Under the pieces are notes generated by a model, which was not told the DNA's origin, did no database searches, and was given only the letters and a program-made list of their open reading frames with translations. The position numbers and the translations under genes were made by a program. From Mesostigma viride (Eukaryota > Streptophyta > Mesostigmatophyceae > Mesostigmatales > Mesostigmataceae), in assembly GCA_009746045.1 (NCBI GenBank), contig RPFO01000167.1, positions 2,477,648-2,541,647 of the forward strand: a DNA stretch of 64,000 nucleotides. The letters run 5' to 3'. Positions 1-10,836 of this stretch are shown here, in pieces (position 1 is the stretch's first letter; the number at the start of each line of letters is the position of its first letter).

Positions 1-108
1 GAGGAGGCAAAAAGGGCATGGCATCTTTTCTCATAGCCCAGATTATATCGTAAAAAAGAGGAGGCAAAAAGGCCATAGCATCTTTTCCCATAGCCCATAT
101 TACATCAG
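1..108. repeat. 58-bp tandem repeat, two copies
   Basis: A unit beginning GAGGAGGCAAAAAGG occurs at 1 and again near 58, with a few substitutions. It lies downstream, on the minus strand, of the lumen-protein exon that ends at 247, so it is probably intronic. No coding signal is seen. Confidence 0.75.
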
Positions 109-136
109 ACTGGAGGTTGGTTTCCAGACTACCAGG

Positions 137-215
137 CCTGCGCCAGTTGCCTCATTGATACAATGGTCACTATACTACAGTGTCAAGGCCTGCGCTGGTT
201 GCCTCATTGATAGCT
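137..215 (+). repeat. Two copies of a dispersed motif GGCCTGCGCTGGTTGCCTC
   Basis: The motif with following TTGATA occurs at about 142 (variant CGCCAGTTG) and 186. Related copies (GTTGTCTC variant) lie near 15340 and 34676 on plus and 44745 on minus. The copies near 15340 and 44745 share about 70 bp around the motif, so it belongs to a longer dispersed repeat whose type I cannot name. Confidence 0.5.
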
Positions 216-246
216 GGTTGGATCCCAGTATAACAGGCGCGCATAC

Positions 247-909
247 CTGGTTGGGCAGAAAGTCCTCGTTCCAGGGTGCCGAGTACACCCAGGGGGGGAT
301 CACGGGGCCGGCCACTTCGCAGAAAGGCGCAGCGAGCGCTGGAGATGCCACCTGTGCTCCCGCGAGGGCCCCGCCCCCAACAACCGTCACCGTTCCGAGT
401 GCGAGTTTCAACAGGCAGTCCCTGCGGGTACTGGCCATGGGGGTTACGACTGCAATGCCAGCATCTGTCACTCCTCCCTCCATGGGCGGCATCTCGACGG
501 CCATGCCCTGCCCAGGTGACCTCCCGATGTTCTTCTTTGTCATTTCATGACTCAGCTTGGCCGCGCCATCCTCCCTCGCCCCGGCTGTGGTCGGTGGTGT
601 TGAACCATGTGGTCCAGCGCTTACTGCGACAGGGCGAATGGTCGACCCCTGCAGCATCCATGGACTGGCTGGAAGGGGTCTATAACCAGGGCCTTTTGTT
701 GCAGGCGACTGGGGAAGGAGTGGGTGCGGCTGCCGGGATAAGGCCGCTAGGCTAAGGTTGAGTGAGCAGGCACGGCTGATAGGTTGTCTCGTGCACCGGT
801 GGGATGGGGCAGATGCACCTTGGAGACGACGGGGGATAAGGGTGTTTCGGTGGTGCGGGGTCAGGGCTGAATCAGCCCTCCATGAGCAAGGGGCATGGGC
901 AGCGGCCAT
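247..909 (-). CDS. N-terminal exon of a probable thylakoid-lumen protein (partial)
   Basis: The frame is open for 221 codons from the ATG at 909 to a CAG|GTATGC donor at 247/246. Beyond that it would read 23 more codons to a stop at about 175, which I take as intron. Residues 1-150 are Ser/Ala/Arg/Pro-rich, as in chloroplast transit peptides. At residues 161-196 a twin-arginine motif (TRRDCLLKLAL) is followed by a small hydrophobic stretch and an Ala-rich cleavage site (SPALAAPF), the layout of a Tat-type lumenal signal. Only about 28 residues of the mature protein are present (CEVAGPVIPPWVYSAPWN...), too few to name the family. An acceptor-like GGGCAG lies just before GGCATGGCC near residue 134, so the true N-terminus may use a different first exon. 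The remaining exons are not visible to the left. Confidence 0.55.
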
Positions 910-1110
910 TTATTCGGTGTAGTTGAACGGGCACTACTGAACCTGTCACGGTTGTCGATGGTGCTGATTGTGGGGAGCTTGTATGGGTGGAGGGGAGGGG
1001 AGCTGCTCGCGGCTTCCTGGGGACGGAGGGCTGCGGATGAAACTGTGACTGTGGGAGTGGGGAGGGTGAACGGGGGGGGGGGGGGGGGTCATGGGGGATT
1101 CATTAAGTAG
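910..1110. other. No gene seen; G-run
   Basis: This is the region upstream of the minus-strand lumen-protein start. It contains an 18-bp poly-G run around 1071-1088. No convincing promoter element or coding frame is seen. Confidence 0.4.
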
Positions 1111-1135
1111 ACTCGTGCTCCCGTTGGGGAGTCAT
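1111..1135 (-). mobile_element. Retroelement 3'-end hairpin, antisense
   Basis: ACTCGTGCTCCCGTTGGGGA continuing GTCATGG matches the hairpin family seen at 6993, 7825, 8405, 13300, 39144 and 46331. The simple tail is short here (CATTAAGTAG). Confidence 0.6.
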
Positions 1136-1644
1136 GGGAGGATGGGGAGGCATTGGGCATGCAACAGGGGGGCAACGAAGATTGGGAAATCAATACAATG
1201 GTGGCGAGTTTCCGCGCTGGCAAACGACGTGTTCGGTCCCAGCGAGAGGACCATTGAATAGCAAGAGGGTTGATATACACCAGTAATAAGGATACTACAT
1301 TAATAATTTAGTTAGTATAGCATATTAGCATGCATATAATACATCGTGTCATAGTTGAAAAAAAAACGGTAAACAACATGCTGACGCCTGGTACGCCAAA
1401 AGACGCTAAGATCTCTGCGCAGCTCCAACAGGGTTCGAACTAAGACCTCTAGCGTACATGCCGCGGCTACAGGGGCCTCCTGATCCGTAGGCAACCCCAA
1501 GTATATATGTATATTAAAGAAAAGAAATTTACAATAGTAGTTGTGCGAGCGTCACGGCTACAGCTATAGGTAGGCTGCTGTGAGACTCTCATGGCTCTCG
1601 GCTACGTCGGTCAAAGGCCACGGAGCTGTCTCTAGCGGCTGACA
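1136..1644. other. No gene; contains a tRNA-like fragment
   Basis: On the minus strand about 1425-1500 reads an anticodon-arm-like GCCTACGGATCAGGAGGC, then about 35 nt, then GTTCGAACCCTG, a good T-loop/B-box. No D-arm or acceptor stem can be paired, so it is not a working tRNA gene. A diverged relative lies at 44610-44690. Confidence 0.4.
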
Positions 1645-2137
1645 GTCTGCTACGGCTTCGCAAGGCAACCCCTTGTAGTGACCAGTATAGTGACCGATGG
1701 GCCTAGTACAGCATGCTACGGCTTCGCAAGGCAACCCCTTGTAGTGACCAGTATAGTGACCGATGGGCCTAGTACAGTCTGCTACGGCTTCGCAAGGCAA
1801 CCCCTTGTACTGACCAGTATAGTGACCGATGGGCCTAGTACAGCATGCTACGGCTTCGCAAGGCAACCCCTTGTAGTGACCAGTATAGTGACCGATGGGC
1901 CTAGTACAGCATGCTACGGCTTCGCAAGGCAACCCCTTGTAGTGACCAGTATAGTGACCGATGGGCCTAGTACAGTCTGCTACGGCTTCGCAAGGCAACC
2001 CCTTGTAGTGACCAGTATAGTGACCGATGGGCCTAGTACAGCATGCTACGGCTTCGCAAGGCAACCCCTTGTAGTGACCAGTATAGTGACCGATGGGCCT
2101 AGTACAGCATGCTACGGCTTCGCAAGACAACCCCTTT
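1645..2137. repeat. 66-bp minisatellite, about 7.5 copies
   Basis: Units beginning GCTACGGCTTCGCAAGGCAA start at 1649, 1715, 1781, 1847, 1913, 1979, 2045 and 2111, differing at only a few sites. Because 66 is a multiple of three, both strands stay open as 22-residue repeats; I regard these frames as by-products. The core of the unit also occurs once, inverted, at about 18436-18468 in CDPK intron 6. Confidence 0.9.
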
Positions 2138-4027
2138 GGATTGGGAAAGTGTTGTTTGTACGCGATGTGGGACACCGCTAGCAAGGGACACCGCCGACAA
2201 GGGGATAATGCTGGCATCTTGGTGGGACGGTGGGGGAGATGATAGGGTGGGATAGTCATGGCACGATTATGTGATGGTTATGATGGAATCAGTTGTGTTG
2301 AGCACTCTTCTGAAATGACCATGTACTGGGATAGCAATAATGGGAAACTGACGGGATCAAGTCAATGGGATAATAGTGGAATAATTAATAAAGAGCTAGG
2401 GGATAGCAAGAATGGGGTAACAGTGATGACTTGATATCTGTGGGCAGCCGGTATACCGCACCATTCTTGCCTGCCAAGCTATACATGGCATCGGAGGGAG
2501 CTCTGACACAGGTTTTTCACGAGCCTGACATCCAAGCATTTGGAAAAAGTTTTTCACTACTGCTGAACTGATAGTACACCGGGCTGCTTTCAAGGATGTG
2601 CATGTTACTAGTAAGGTACGTTGCTAGTAAGGTACGTTACTTGTCGGATGTGCTCACAAAACTAGATTTTGAAGCGAACATGTTTGGCAGAACATGAGAA
2701 TGCTTGCACAGGGACATGCAGGCGTCATTACCACCGCGCTGCTTACATCACATATTCTCAAACATGGTGCTGATTGAACACGGGCGGTACACTACGCTGC
2801 AAAAGCCACAGATGTATCAAAGAGGCAGCAATAGTAATCAAAGAGGCAGCATAATATCAACGAGGCAGCAATAAATATATGATCTGGGCATTGGCATGCC
2901 CCACGAAAACAATCATCAGACGATGGGGGAGCGATGAGCAGGAGGAGCTACGATGGGGGGAAGAGGTAGGGGGTAAATGGGAGATGTATAGCAAACGTTG
3001 TAGTAAAAGGTCACGCGAGCGCTCTACAGGGCTAAATAAATAGCCAAGAATTGTTTCATATAAATTTTAATGCCACATCGTCAATCCAACGTCCAGGTGC
3101 ACGTCACGTTTGTCCTCGCACCCCCCCCCCCCCCCCCTCCCGCTTGCACTCGATCCAAACAATAATCCAGAAATAGGCGTGTTGAGACTGCGTAAAATGC
3201 CCCCAAACGGTGGAACGTCCTTGTTATGTCAAATTATACAATGTAGGGCCGCCTGCGCTACTTAAGAGGCGACATGAGATTGGGAAGCGGAAACAGAGCG
3301 TTTGAACAAACGGAACGTCATATCCAGAACGACACGCGAGGGGCTGGCCACGCTTGGCAGGCCATGGCAGCCCACCAGACAAGTAGTAAACAAAGCAACC
3401 CTTTCCTGGTAATGCGCCAAAAAAGTGACTGAAAGTAAATAAGAGCTCGCAAGCCGGCTTCGTCTATGCGCGCTTTTATCCGACGTATAGAAACTCGCCG
3501 TCAGCGTCGCAACCGTACCTCGCCAGAAGGACGCCTTCAATTTGACAGGATTTTGTAATAACCGCCACTAGCTGCCCGATGGAGTAATGATCCCGGCCAA
3601 AATCCGGTGCAAGGAAAAATTGCGAAGAGTTAGTGAGTCTGATTATGGGCGCCGGGAAAAGACGCCCAGAACTAAAGCAATGGCAGCCGTGCTACGAGAT
3701 AATGACATCAAGATAAAATCTGGAAATCATCGCTGCCATCGCTGGCCACGTCTACAGTTGGGAATTGCGAGACCAGGCCAAATCGTAGGGGTCGAGCTTA
3801 TTCTATCGTCCTCGGCATGCAAATCGCCGGAAAAATCTTTGTACTGTACAGCTTTGTACATTCCACCGTATTTGCTTTGTACGGTTTCGTCGTTCCGGTT
3901 TTGCGTTCAGTATACTGCAGCTGCCCATGTGCGGCGGGGGACACACAACAACAACAGCAGACTGCTGCAGCTAATTGAGTGAATACCTCACCCTAAACCC
4001 ATTTCCCCGAAATGACAATAGACACGA
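2138..4027. other. No recognisable gene
   Basis: This is AT/GC-mixed sequence with a 17-bp poly-C run near 3121-3137. The longest frames (3262-3540 minus, 3587-3982 plus) have no family resemblance, repeats or splice context that I can support. Confidence 0.4.
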
Positions 4028-4510
4028 ATCCTTTCCCCTATATAAAGCGAGCTTCGTGACCGTTGGTTGCAAAATTAGGGGGAGTACCGCCGATAATTAG
4101 GTAGAAAATCGTGGTACAAAAATCAGCCATTCGGGGGTACTCCGGAGGTCGACGGGAGAATCGCAGATACAGTACCCTACCGCGAGCGAGCGAAGCGAGC
4201 GAGCACCGTACGGCGAGCGAGCGGAGCGAGCGAGCACCGTACTGCAAAAGCGCACAGCGAGCGCAGCGAGCCGCGAGCGAAGCGAGCACCGTACTCTACT
4301 ATTCCTCTCCGGAGCGCAGCGAAGGAGCACGTTACTTAGAAAAAGATACGCCAACGAATTTCAGACCTACGGCCGCTTACGATTCCTCTCCGGAGCGCAG
4401 CGAAGGAGCACGGGCAATAATTTCAGCGAGGGACGGAAGGAAACCAGCGCCGACGGGCCATGGGCCACGGGCCACGGGCCACGGGCCACGGGCCACGGGC
4501 CATGGGCCAC
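4028..4510 (+). repeat. Dispersed repeat with TATA-like start and GCGAGCGA run
   Basis: CCTTTCCCCTATATAAAGCG begins a stretch that recurs at about 7255 and 8087. It continues through AAAATCGTGGTACAAAAATC into GC-rich short repeats (GCGAGCGA, then GGGCCAC). The conserved CTATATAAAG could be a core promoter carried by the repeat. There is no coding capacity I can defend. Confidence 0.6.
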
Positions 4511-5494
4511 GGGCTAGAGCCACCCCAGCGCCCAGCAGCGCGCGGTCGGCCCACCACTTCAGCAGCGTGCAGCATCGGGGCCCAGCATGAAATTTCAAAT
4601 GATGGCCGCGGGAAGACGGGATGGCTGTCGACAGCCGCCTGTTCAGGAGGTCGTGACTGTTGGGCAAGCTACGTTTTCATTGTTGGACGCTTTGAAACGG
4701 GGTACAATGACGCCGTCTTTCATGACGGTTCTTTGGAGCGACTGGACTGTGGGTGCCGCGAGCTCTTGGAAAAGATTGCGGGGAAGATGACTGTCGGGGT
4801 AAGAAGGTGGCACCCGTTCTGACGCCTGGGTAAGCTGCGTTTGTTGTTTGCTGGGCTTTGGAACGGTGTCACATAAGCATTTTGGCTTCCAGTCGGTCTC
4901 TTTCGAGCGGATAGGGAGAGGCAGTTTGCCTATCGGGCGGTTCCATAGCAGCACTGTCCCGCCATGCACATATTCCACCGTCTTTTGCGCTCGGTTTTGT
5001 TTTATTTCGATTTCGGACGCTTTGGAACGTCGTTTCATGTTTCATGCATTCCTATGCTTCGAGCCCGTCTGTTTGCTTTGTGTTTCCATCATCAGCGGGA
5101 AAGGAGGCCCATTTTCCTCGGCAACAACATTCGTTGAGTCACTTCCCGCATGGCAGGTATGCCTCCCGCTCTTTGTTGCTGTATTTCGTTCGGGGACACA
5201 TGCCGGCGAATGCCTTTCCATTCCTTTTCCTGCACTCACGCATTATTCTTCCATTGTGTTTCGGTCAGCCACGGGAAGTGTTCCTGTTTTTGCTGCATCT
5301 GCGTGGGCTGTTGCTTTAAAAGCAGGTATTCTGCCTGCGGGGGATGGCATACACACGGCGTGGTATCCTGAGCGTCAAGCCCAAGCAAACGGCCGGGGAA
5401 AAAACCTTTGTATTTTGAGCTCGAATTTGATTTGTTCCTTTTCATGAAAGGGACCTTTACTGGGCATTTTTGGCATTACTGATGAATCACTAGA
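4511..5494. other. No recognisable gene; weak 165-bp periodicity
   Basis: Related phrases (GCTTTG[A/G]AACG followed by a CAT/ATG-rich stretch) occur near 4690, 4855 and 5020, suggesting a decayed tandem repeat of about 165 bp. An open frame at 4848-5447 has no recognisable domain. Confidence 0.35.
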
Positions 5495-5564
5495 TTAATG
5501 CATTAAAGGAGATGGTGTCTCTGCCTTTGTCATGTCTTTAAGAGCTATCATTTGAATGGTAATC

Positions 5565-6780
5565 CTCCCACCCACACTGTTGACCAAGCACACTTTCAGC
5601 CAACTGACCACGCACGGGTTCCCCATACTGACCAAGCACACGTTCCACCCACTGACCAAGCACACGTGCCACCCACTGACCAAGTGCATGTTCCACCTAC
5701 TGACCAAGCACACGTTCAGCCCACTGACCATGCAAGCACGGGTTCCCCATACTGACCAAGCACACGTGCCACCCACTGACCAAGCACACGTTCCACCCAC
5801 TGACCAAGTGCACGTTCCACCCACTGACCACGCACACCTTCCACCCACTGACCAAGCACACCTTCCACCCACTGACCAAGCACACGTTTCACCCACTGAT
5901 CATGCAAGCACGGGTTCTCCATACTGACCAAGCACACGTGCCACCCACTGACCAAGCACACGTTTCACCCACTGACCAAGCACACGTCCCACCCACTGAC
6001 CAAGCACACGTTCCACCCACTGACCAAGCACACGTTCCACTCACTGACCAAGTGCACGTTCCACCCACTGACCACGCACACGTTCCACCCACTGACCATG
6101 CAAACACACGTTCCACCCACTGACCAAGCACACGTTCCACCCACTGACCAAGCACACGTTCCACCCACTGACCAAGCATACGTTCCATCCACTGACCAAG
6201 CACGTGTTCATCCCACTGACCACGCACGGGTTCCCCATACTGACCAAGCACAAGTTCCACCCACTGACCAAGCACACGTCCCACCCACTGACCAAGCACA
6301 CGTTCCACCCACTGACCAAACACACGTTCCACCCACTGACCAAGCACACGTTCCACCCACTGACCAAGCACACGTTCCACCCACTGACCAAGCATACGTT
6401 CCATCCACTGACCAAGCACGTGTTCATCCCACTGACCGAGCACGGGTTCCCCATACTGGCACACGTTCCACCCACTGACCAAGCACACGTTCCACCCACT
6501 GACCAAGCACGTGTTCATCCCACTGACCGAGCACGGGTTCCCCATACTGGCACACGTTCATCTCACTGACCATGCAAGCACGGGTTCCACGTACTGACCA
6601 AGCACACCTGCCACCCACTGACCAAACACACGTTCCACCCACTGACCAAACACACGTTCCACCCACTGACCAAGCACACGTTCCACCCACTGACCAAGCA
6701 CACGTTCCACCCACTGACCAAGCATACGTTCCATCCACTGACCGAGCATGAGTTTACCATACTGACCAAGCAGCCACCCA
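5565..6780. repeat. 24-bp minisatellite
   Basis: The unit ACTGACCAAGCACACGTTCC plus ACCC is repeated about 45 times with variants (GTGCACG, ACGCACG, CATACTG). The 24-bp period keeps several frames open on both strands, giving eight-residue repeats (HVPPTDQA on plus). With no start context, splice site or flanking domain, it is treated as non-coding satellite DNA. Confidence 0.9.
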
Positions 6781-8245
6781 CTGACCATGAAGCAAACCCT
6801 CGGCCTTGGCTGTGCTCTGATTAAGTAATTATTGTATAAATGAAATACCTGTTCTGATCATGCACATGTTGTCTCCTTGATGTTGTCTCCTTGATAAACC
6901 ATGTGCCCATGGCCGTGGCTGTCTTGGTGACTCGCATCATTCACGGGTTGTTCAGCTGCCAAAGTTGCCCTATTAATTAATTAGTTAATTAAACTCGTGC
7001 TCCCGTTGGGGAGTCACGGAGCACCCCTAGACTAGCCCCTAGACTGCACAAACCCAACCAACCAAGTAGCCAAGGCATAGGAGCCCGACCACCCAAGCCA
7101 AGGCCCCTGTCCCATCTCCCCCAATCAACGTACAGGGAGAATGAGGATTGTATAGTAGGGGACGCAGTTACGCGTCTATATGAATTAATTAATAGTAGGG
7201 GACTTGAATAAAGTCTCGAATAGTAGGGGCTTGGCCCCTACCGGGTCTACTTGTCCTTTCCCCTATATAAAGCGAGCTTCGTGACCGTTGGTTGCAAAAT
7301 TAGGTAGAAAATCGTGGTACAAAAATCAGCCATTAGGGGGTACTCGGAGGTTGACGGAAGAATCGCAGATATCGCAGATACAGTACGCGCGAAGCGCCCA
7401 GCGAGCGCAGCGAGGGTTCCACGTACTGACCAAGCACACCTGCCACCCACTGACCAAACACACGTTCCACCCACTGACCAAACACACGTTCCACCCACTG
7501 ACCAAGCACACGTTCCACCCACTGACCAAGCACACGTTCCACCCACTGACCAAGCATACGTTCCATCCACTGACCGAGCATGAGTTTACCATACTGACCA
7601 AGCAGCCACCCACTGACCATGAAGCAAACCCTCGGCCTTGGCTGTGCTCTGATTAAGTAATTATTGTATAAATGAAATACCTGTTCTGATCATGCACATG
7701 TTGTCTCCTTGATGTTGTCTCCTTGATAAACCATGTGCCCATGGCCGTGGCTGTCTTGGTGACTCGCATCATTCACGGGTTGTTCAGCTGCCAAAGTTGC
7801 CCTATTAATTAATTAGTTAATTAAACTCGTGCTCCCGTTGGGGAGTCACGGAGCACCCCTAGACTAGCCCCTAGACTGCACAAACCCAACCAACCAAGTA
7901 GCCAAGGCATAGGAGCCCGACCACCCAAGCCAAGGCCCCTGTCCCATCTCCCCCAATCAACGTACAGGGAGAATGAGGATTGTATAGTAGGGGACGCAGT
8001 TACGCGTCTATATGAATTAATTAATAGTAGGGGACTTGAATAAAGTCTCGAATAGTAGGGGCTTGGCCCCTACCGGGTCTACTTGTCCTTTCCCCTATAT
8101 AAAGCGAGCTTCGTGACCGTTGGTTGCAAAATTAGGTAGAAAATCGTGGTACAAAAATCAGCCATTAGGGGGTACTCGGAGGTTGACGGAAGAATCGCAG
8201 ATATCGCAGATACAGTACGCGCGAAGCGCCCAGCGAGCGCAGCGA
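6582..8245 (+). repeat. 832-bp tandem duplication
   Basis: Bases 6582-7413 and 7414-8245 appear identical by eye. The unit runs from inside the 24-bp minisatellite, through non-repetitive sequence and a retroelement 3' hairpin, into the CTATATAAAG repeat, ending GCGAGCGCAGCGAG. The lack of visible differences implies a very recent event (or assembly duplication). Confidence 0.9.
6972..7021 (-). mobile_element. Retroelement 3' end, antisense
   Basis: A TTAATTAA-rich tail (6972-6992) is followed by the hairpin ACTCGTGCTCCCGTTGGGGA and GTCACGGAG. Read on the minus strand this is hairpin then simple tail. A second copy created by the 832-bp duplication lies at 7804-7853. Confidence 0.65.
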
Positions 8246-8379
8246 GCACCGTACTAATTCCTATCCGGACCGCAGCGAAGCCAGTAGCCACGGGCCACGG
8301 GCAACTAGCCACGGGGAAAAAATTTCAGACGGAGGGACGAAAGGAATTTCAACGGGCCAGTTTCCCAAGCAAGCAGAAT

Positions 8380-8433
8380 GGATATTAATTAATTAATTAA
8401 TTAGACTCGTGCTCCCGTTGGGGAGTCACGGAG
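8380..8433 (-). mobile_element. Retroelement 3' end, antisense
   Basis: The tail (TTAA)n at 8384-8403 is followed by the CTCGTGCTCCCGTTGGGGAG hairpin, then CATTAACCCCGATGGATGG. The same order hairpin - CATTAA - CCCC - GATGG is found at 39144-39195, so these two are close relatives. Confidence 0.65.
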
Positions 8434-8439
8434 CATTAA

Positions 8440-8686
8440 CCCCGATGGATGGATGGATGGGTGCACACATTCCTACCAGAATAGAATGGATATGGCTACG
8501 CACTACTATGCTATACGCGATCTGGACCATACGCAACGAGACAGTCTTTAAGGTCCGCGAGGAGTATACCCGCGGCGGCGTAGTCCGGCGCTTTATATAC
8601 CTATGGAATGCGGCTACACCCCTCGCATTGGTAAGTATATTAAATAATTATGAGGCTGGGCGCCGGCCAGCTGCAAGCGATAAATA
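8440..8686 (+). pseudogene. Fragment resembling the C-terminus of a LINE reverse transcriptase protein
   Basis: The open frame contains TRIEWIWLRTTMLYAIWTIR then NETVF, matching the lW.iW..RN..vF pattern common after the RT domain in plant and algal non-LTR elements. It ends at a TAA near 8686. No RT core motif (YADD-type) is present, so this is a truncated remnant. The recognition is by motif only. Confidence 0.4.
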
Positions 8687-8744
8687 AAACAAAAGAATTT
8701 TAATTAACTAATTCCCGAGTGTAGTGAACTGTAGTTTTCGAAGC

Positions 8745-8980
8745 TACCAAACAAACAAAGAAAGTGTAAATAAATATTATTTTCCTGTCACGTGTGCAGC
8801 TTTCTCGCTAACAAACAAAGAAATATTAAATCTCTGGCTGAAAAATGTGCTTTTCCTAGCCGTAAGAGCAGTGCATCCGGCTGGGTTATACATAACAAAG
8901 TCAACAAACAAAGAATTATTAAATTTCGCAGCCAGTTCAACGGTTGTTCGGTAACCAAACAAACAAACTAATAATTAATT
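8745..8980. repeat. Degenerate repeats with ACAAACAAAGAA core
   Basis: The core occurs at about 8750, 8811 and 8902, with a shortened form near 8957. It is followed by AT-rich sequence (ATTAAAT) in two copies. No gene is seen from 8690 to 9390. Confidence 0.5.
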
Positions 8981-9394
8981 AATTGGGCGGACACAGTAGC
9001 ACTTTCAACCAATAAAACGCTAATGTCTAATTCCGAAGGGCCTTTTGGCTGAACTGAATTAAAACTACCAATGCGAGGGGTGTATGCGCCGCTACTGGCT
9101 GTTAGCTCAGGCCGGAACAACACAGGGTGTGGGACCCAGGGCCCAATAACGACAAGCCCAACCCGCTCCAGCTTTTTCATGATCTACTGGGCCGTAATCA
9201 GGTATTCACCAGTATGCCTCATGGCGACATCACTCAGGTCCAATGGCTTCCCTGGTCTAATAACACGCCCTATTAGCCTTTCCGTTCACCTGTCACCGCC
9301 ACACGTGTGTGTGCCCACCTTCATTAGGATTCGCTGATACTCATTTCCCCTCTCACCTCTTTGGTCCATAATTGGCTAATAAAATATACCCATT

Positions 9395-9625
9395 TCCCCG
9401 AAAAAAAAATTTCAACGGGCCACAACTCGCACTAGCCAGTAGCCACCGGGCCACTAACCAGTACCAGGCCACGGGCGCCGCGCCGGCCGGGCCACCGACG
9501 GGCCGACTGGGCCACAGGCACCGGGCCACGGGAATTTAGACTCTGCGCAGCCGGGCTTGAATAGGATTCTCCATTAGTTGTGGAGTCCAAAATAGTTGGG
9601 GGCTTGGCCCCCGCCGGGTCTACTT
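9395..9625. repeat. GGGCCAC-rich dispersed repeat
   Basis: The GGGCCAC/ACGGGCC mixture resembles 4455-4510 and 8290-8360. It is followed at 9590-9625 by GGGGGCTTGGCCCCCGCC and GGGTCTACTTGT, which is a variant of the sequence at 7223-7250 and 8055-8085. Confidence 0.5.
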
Positions 9626-9688
9626 GTTTATCATAAGCCAGGATAAAGCCCTTCTAATTAATTATTCTCAGTACAGTTCTATGTAGTA

Positions 9689-9930
9689 CAGTCATTCACG
9701 CCTTAAGTTGGGTTGGCTTAAGTTGGGTTCACGCCTTAAGTTGGGTCGAATTGAATTCCGGCGTTCTAAGTTCAAACTAGTTCAGAATAGTATTTTTTAG
9801 TATCTTTAGTTCAAATTAGTAGAATTCAGTAGAGTCATTCACGCCTGAAGTTGTTGGGTTCACGCCTGAAGTTGTTGGGTCGACCCCGGCCCTCAAAAAC
9901 CACGAACCCAACTTAAGGCGTGAATGACTG
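9689..9930. mobile_element. Tc1/mariner-type MITE (242 bp)
   Basis: The ends are perfect inverted repeats of about 26 bp starting CAGTCATTCACGCCTTAAGT, at 9689 and (reverse complement) ending 9930. A TA lies immediately outside each end (9687-9688 and 9931-9932). The TA flanks and CAGT start fit Tc1/mariner elements. The interior repeats the TCACGCC[T/G]TAAGTTG motif and has no coding frame. Confidence 0.65.
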
Positions 9931-9932
9931 TA

Positions 9933-10836
9933 GTAGTTGCTGTTGGAATGTTGGTTCCCAGTTCCCACCTTCTCTACTGTAGTCAACACCCACCTCCCCA
10001 ATTAATGGCGTGGATTCCAGGATCCCTATTCCCAACCTGCAACCACCGTGTATAAGATTTTTTTTTTTGAGACTATATGGATACAACTGATAACTAACTA
10101 ACTTAGAACTACATAACCTCCCCAAACTAGATGCCGATCAGCCCGTCTCCGTTGCTTGTGCGCACGAAGCCACGTGCTTGGTCCTGTAGGCTGTCTCTGC
10201 AGATCTTCGTACATACGTAGTACGAATTCTGTACAGCTGATTGCGGCGTGGGACCCAACAACAACAAAACAACAACAACGTAGTACTTAAGTACGTACAG
10301 GAGCAGCCGAGCTGCCAGACCGACAGAAACAACACTGAAACAACAATCCTTTCAACTGCGCAGCCCGCCCGTGCGTGCGCTCACTGCGCTGCCTTGTGTG
10401 GCAGGGACCGATGACATGTGGACCGACACTCCGACAGCACACAGGTACACCGTGTATACCGTAGCCCACATGAGCCCACATGCGACCCCGTATCTTCCCA
10501 ACGTTCGATCGTTGGGAACGTTTCTTGATCTCTACAGTAGGTTACAGCTAGGAAGGCGAGCCTAGCCATGCGCGCCCTCTTCCTTACGGTGACATAAATG
10601 GAAGCTTGCTGTCAGCGGGAGTTGAAGCGAACTAGCCAAGATTGCGCTGCCGGGACTATTGGATATGGACTGCGGTGCATTGCCCCGGTCGTGTAGATTC
10701 GGTGGAGGGTTTCAGCCGTCTTCAGTCGCATGCAGATTATCCTAGTTGAAAGTCACGGTGTCGCCTAGCGGCTTAAATTTGCCTTGACGCACGCAGGACC
10801 TTTTCCAGTTTCAAAGGACATTCAATAGTTTACACG
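9933..10836 (+). promoter_or_regulatory. Upstream region of the CDPK gene
   Basis: No gene is seen. A hairpin with a 9-bp stem (TTCCCAACG/CGTTGGGAA, loop TTCGAT) lies near 10496-10519, about 320 bp before the CDPK start. The transcription start cannot be placed; no clear TATA box is close to the ATG. Confidence 0.35.

Noticed and set aside
1425-1500. Functional tRNA gene
   Set aside because: Only anticodon-arm-like and T-arm-like parts are present; D-arm and acceptor stem cannot be paired.
1564-2259. Repeat protein on either strand of the 66-bp minisatellite
   Set aside because: Both strands are open because the period is a multiple of three; no flanking gene structure.
5556-6569. CRISPR array
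   Set aside because: Direct tandem units with no unique spacers.
5495-7656. Many 60-218 codon frames of HVPPTDQA or WSVGGTCA type
   Set aside because: 24-bp minisatellite read in several frames on both strands.
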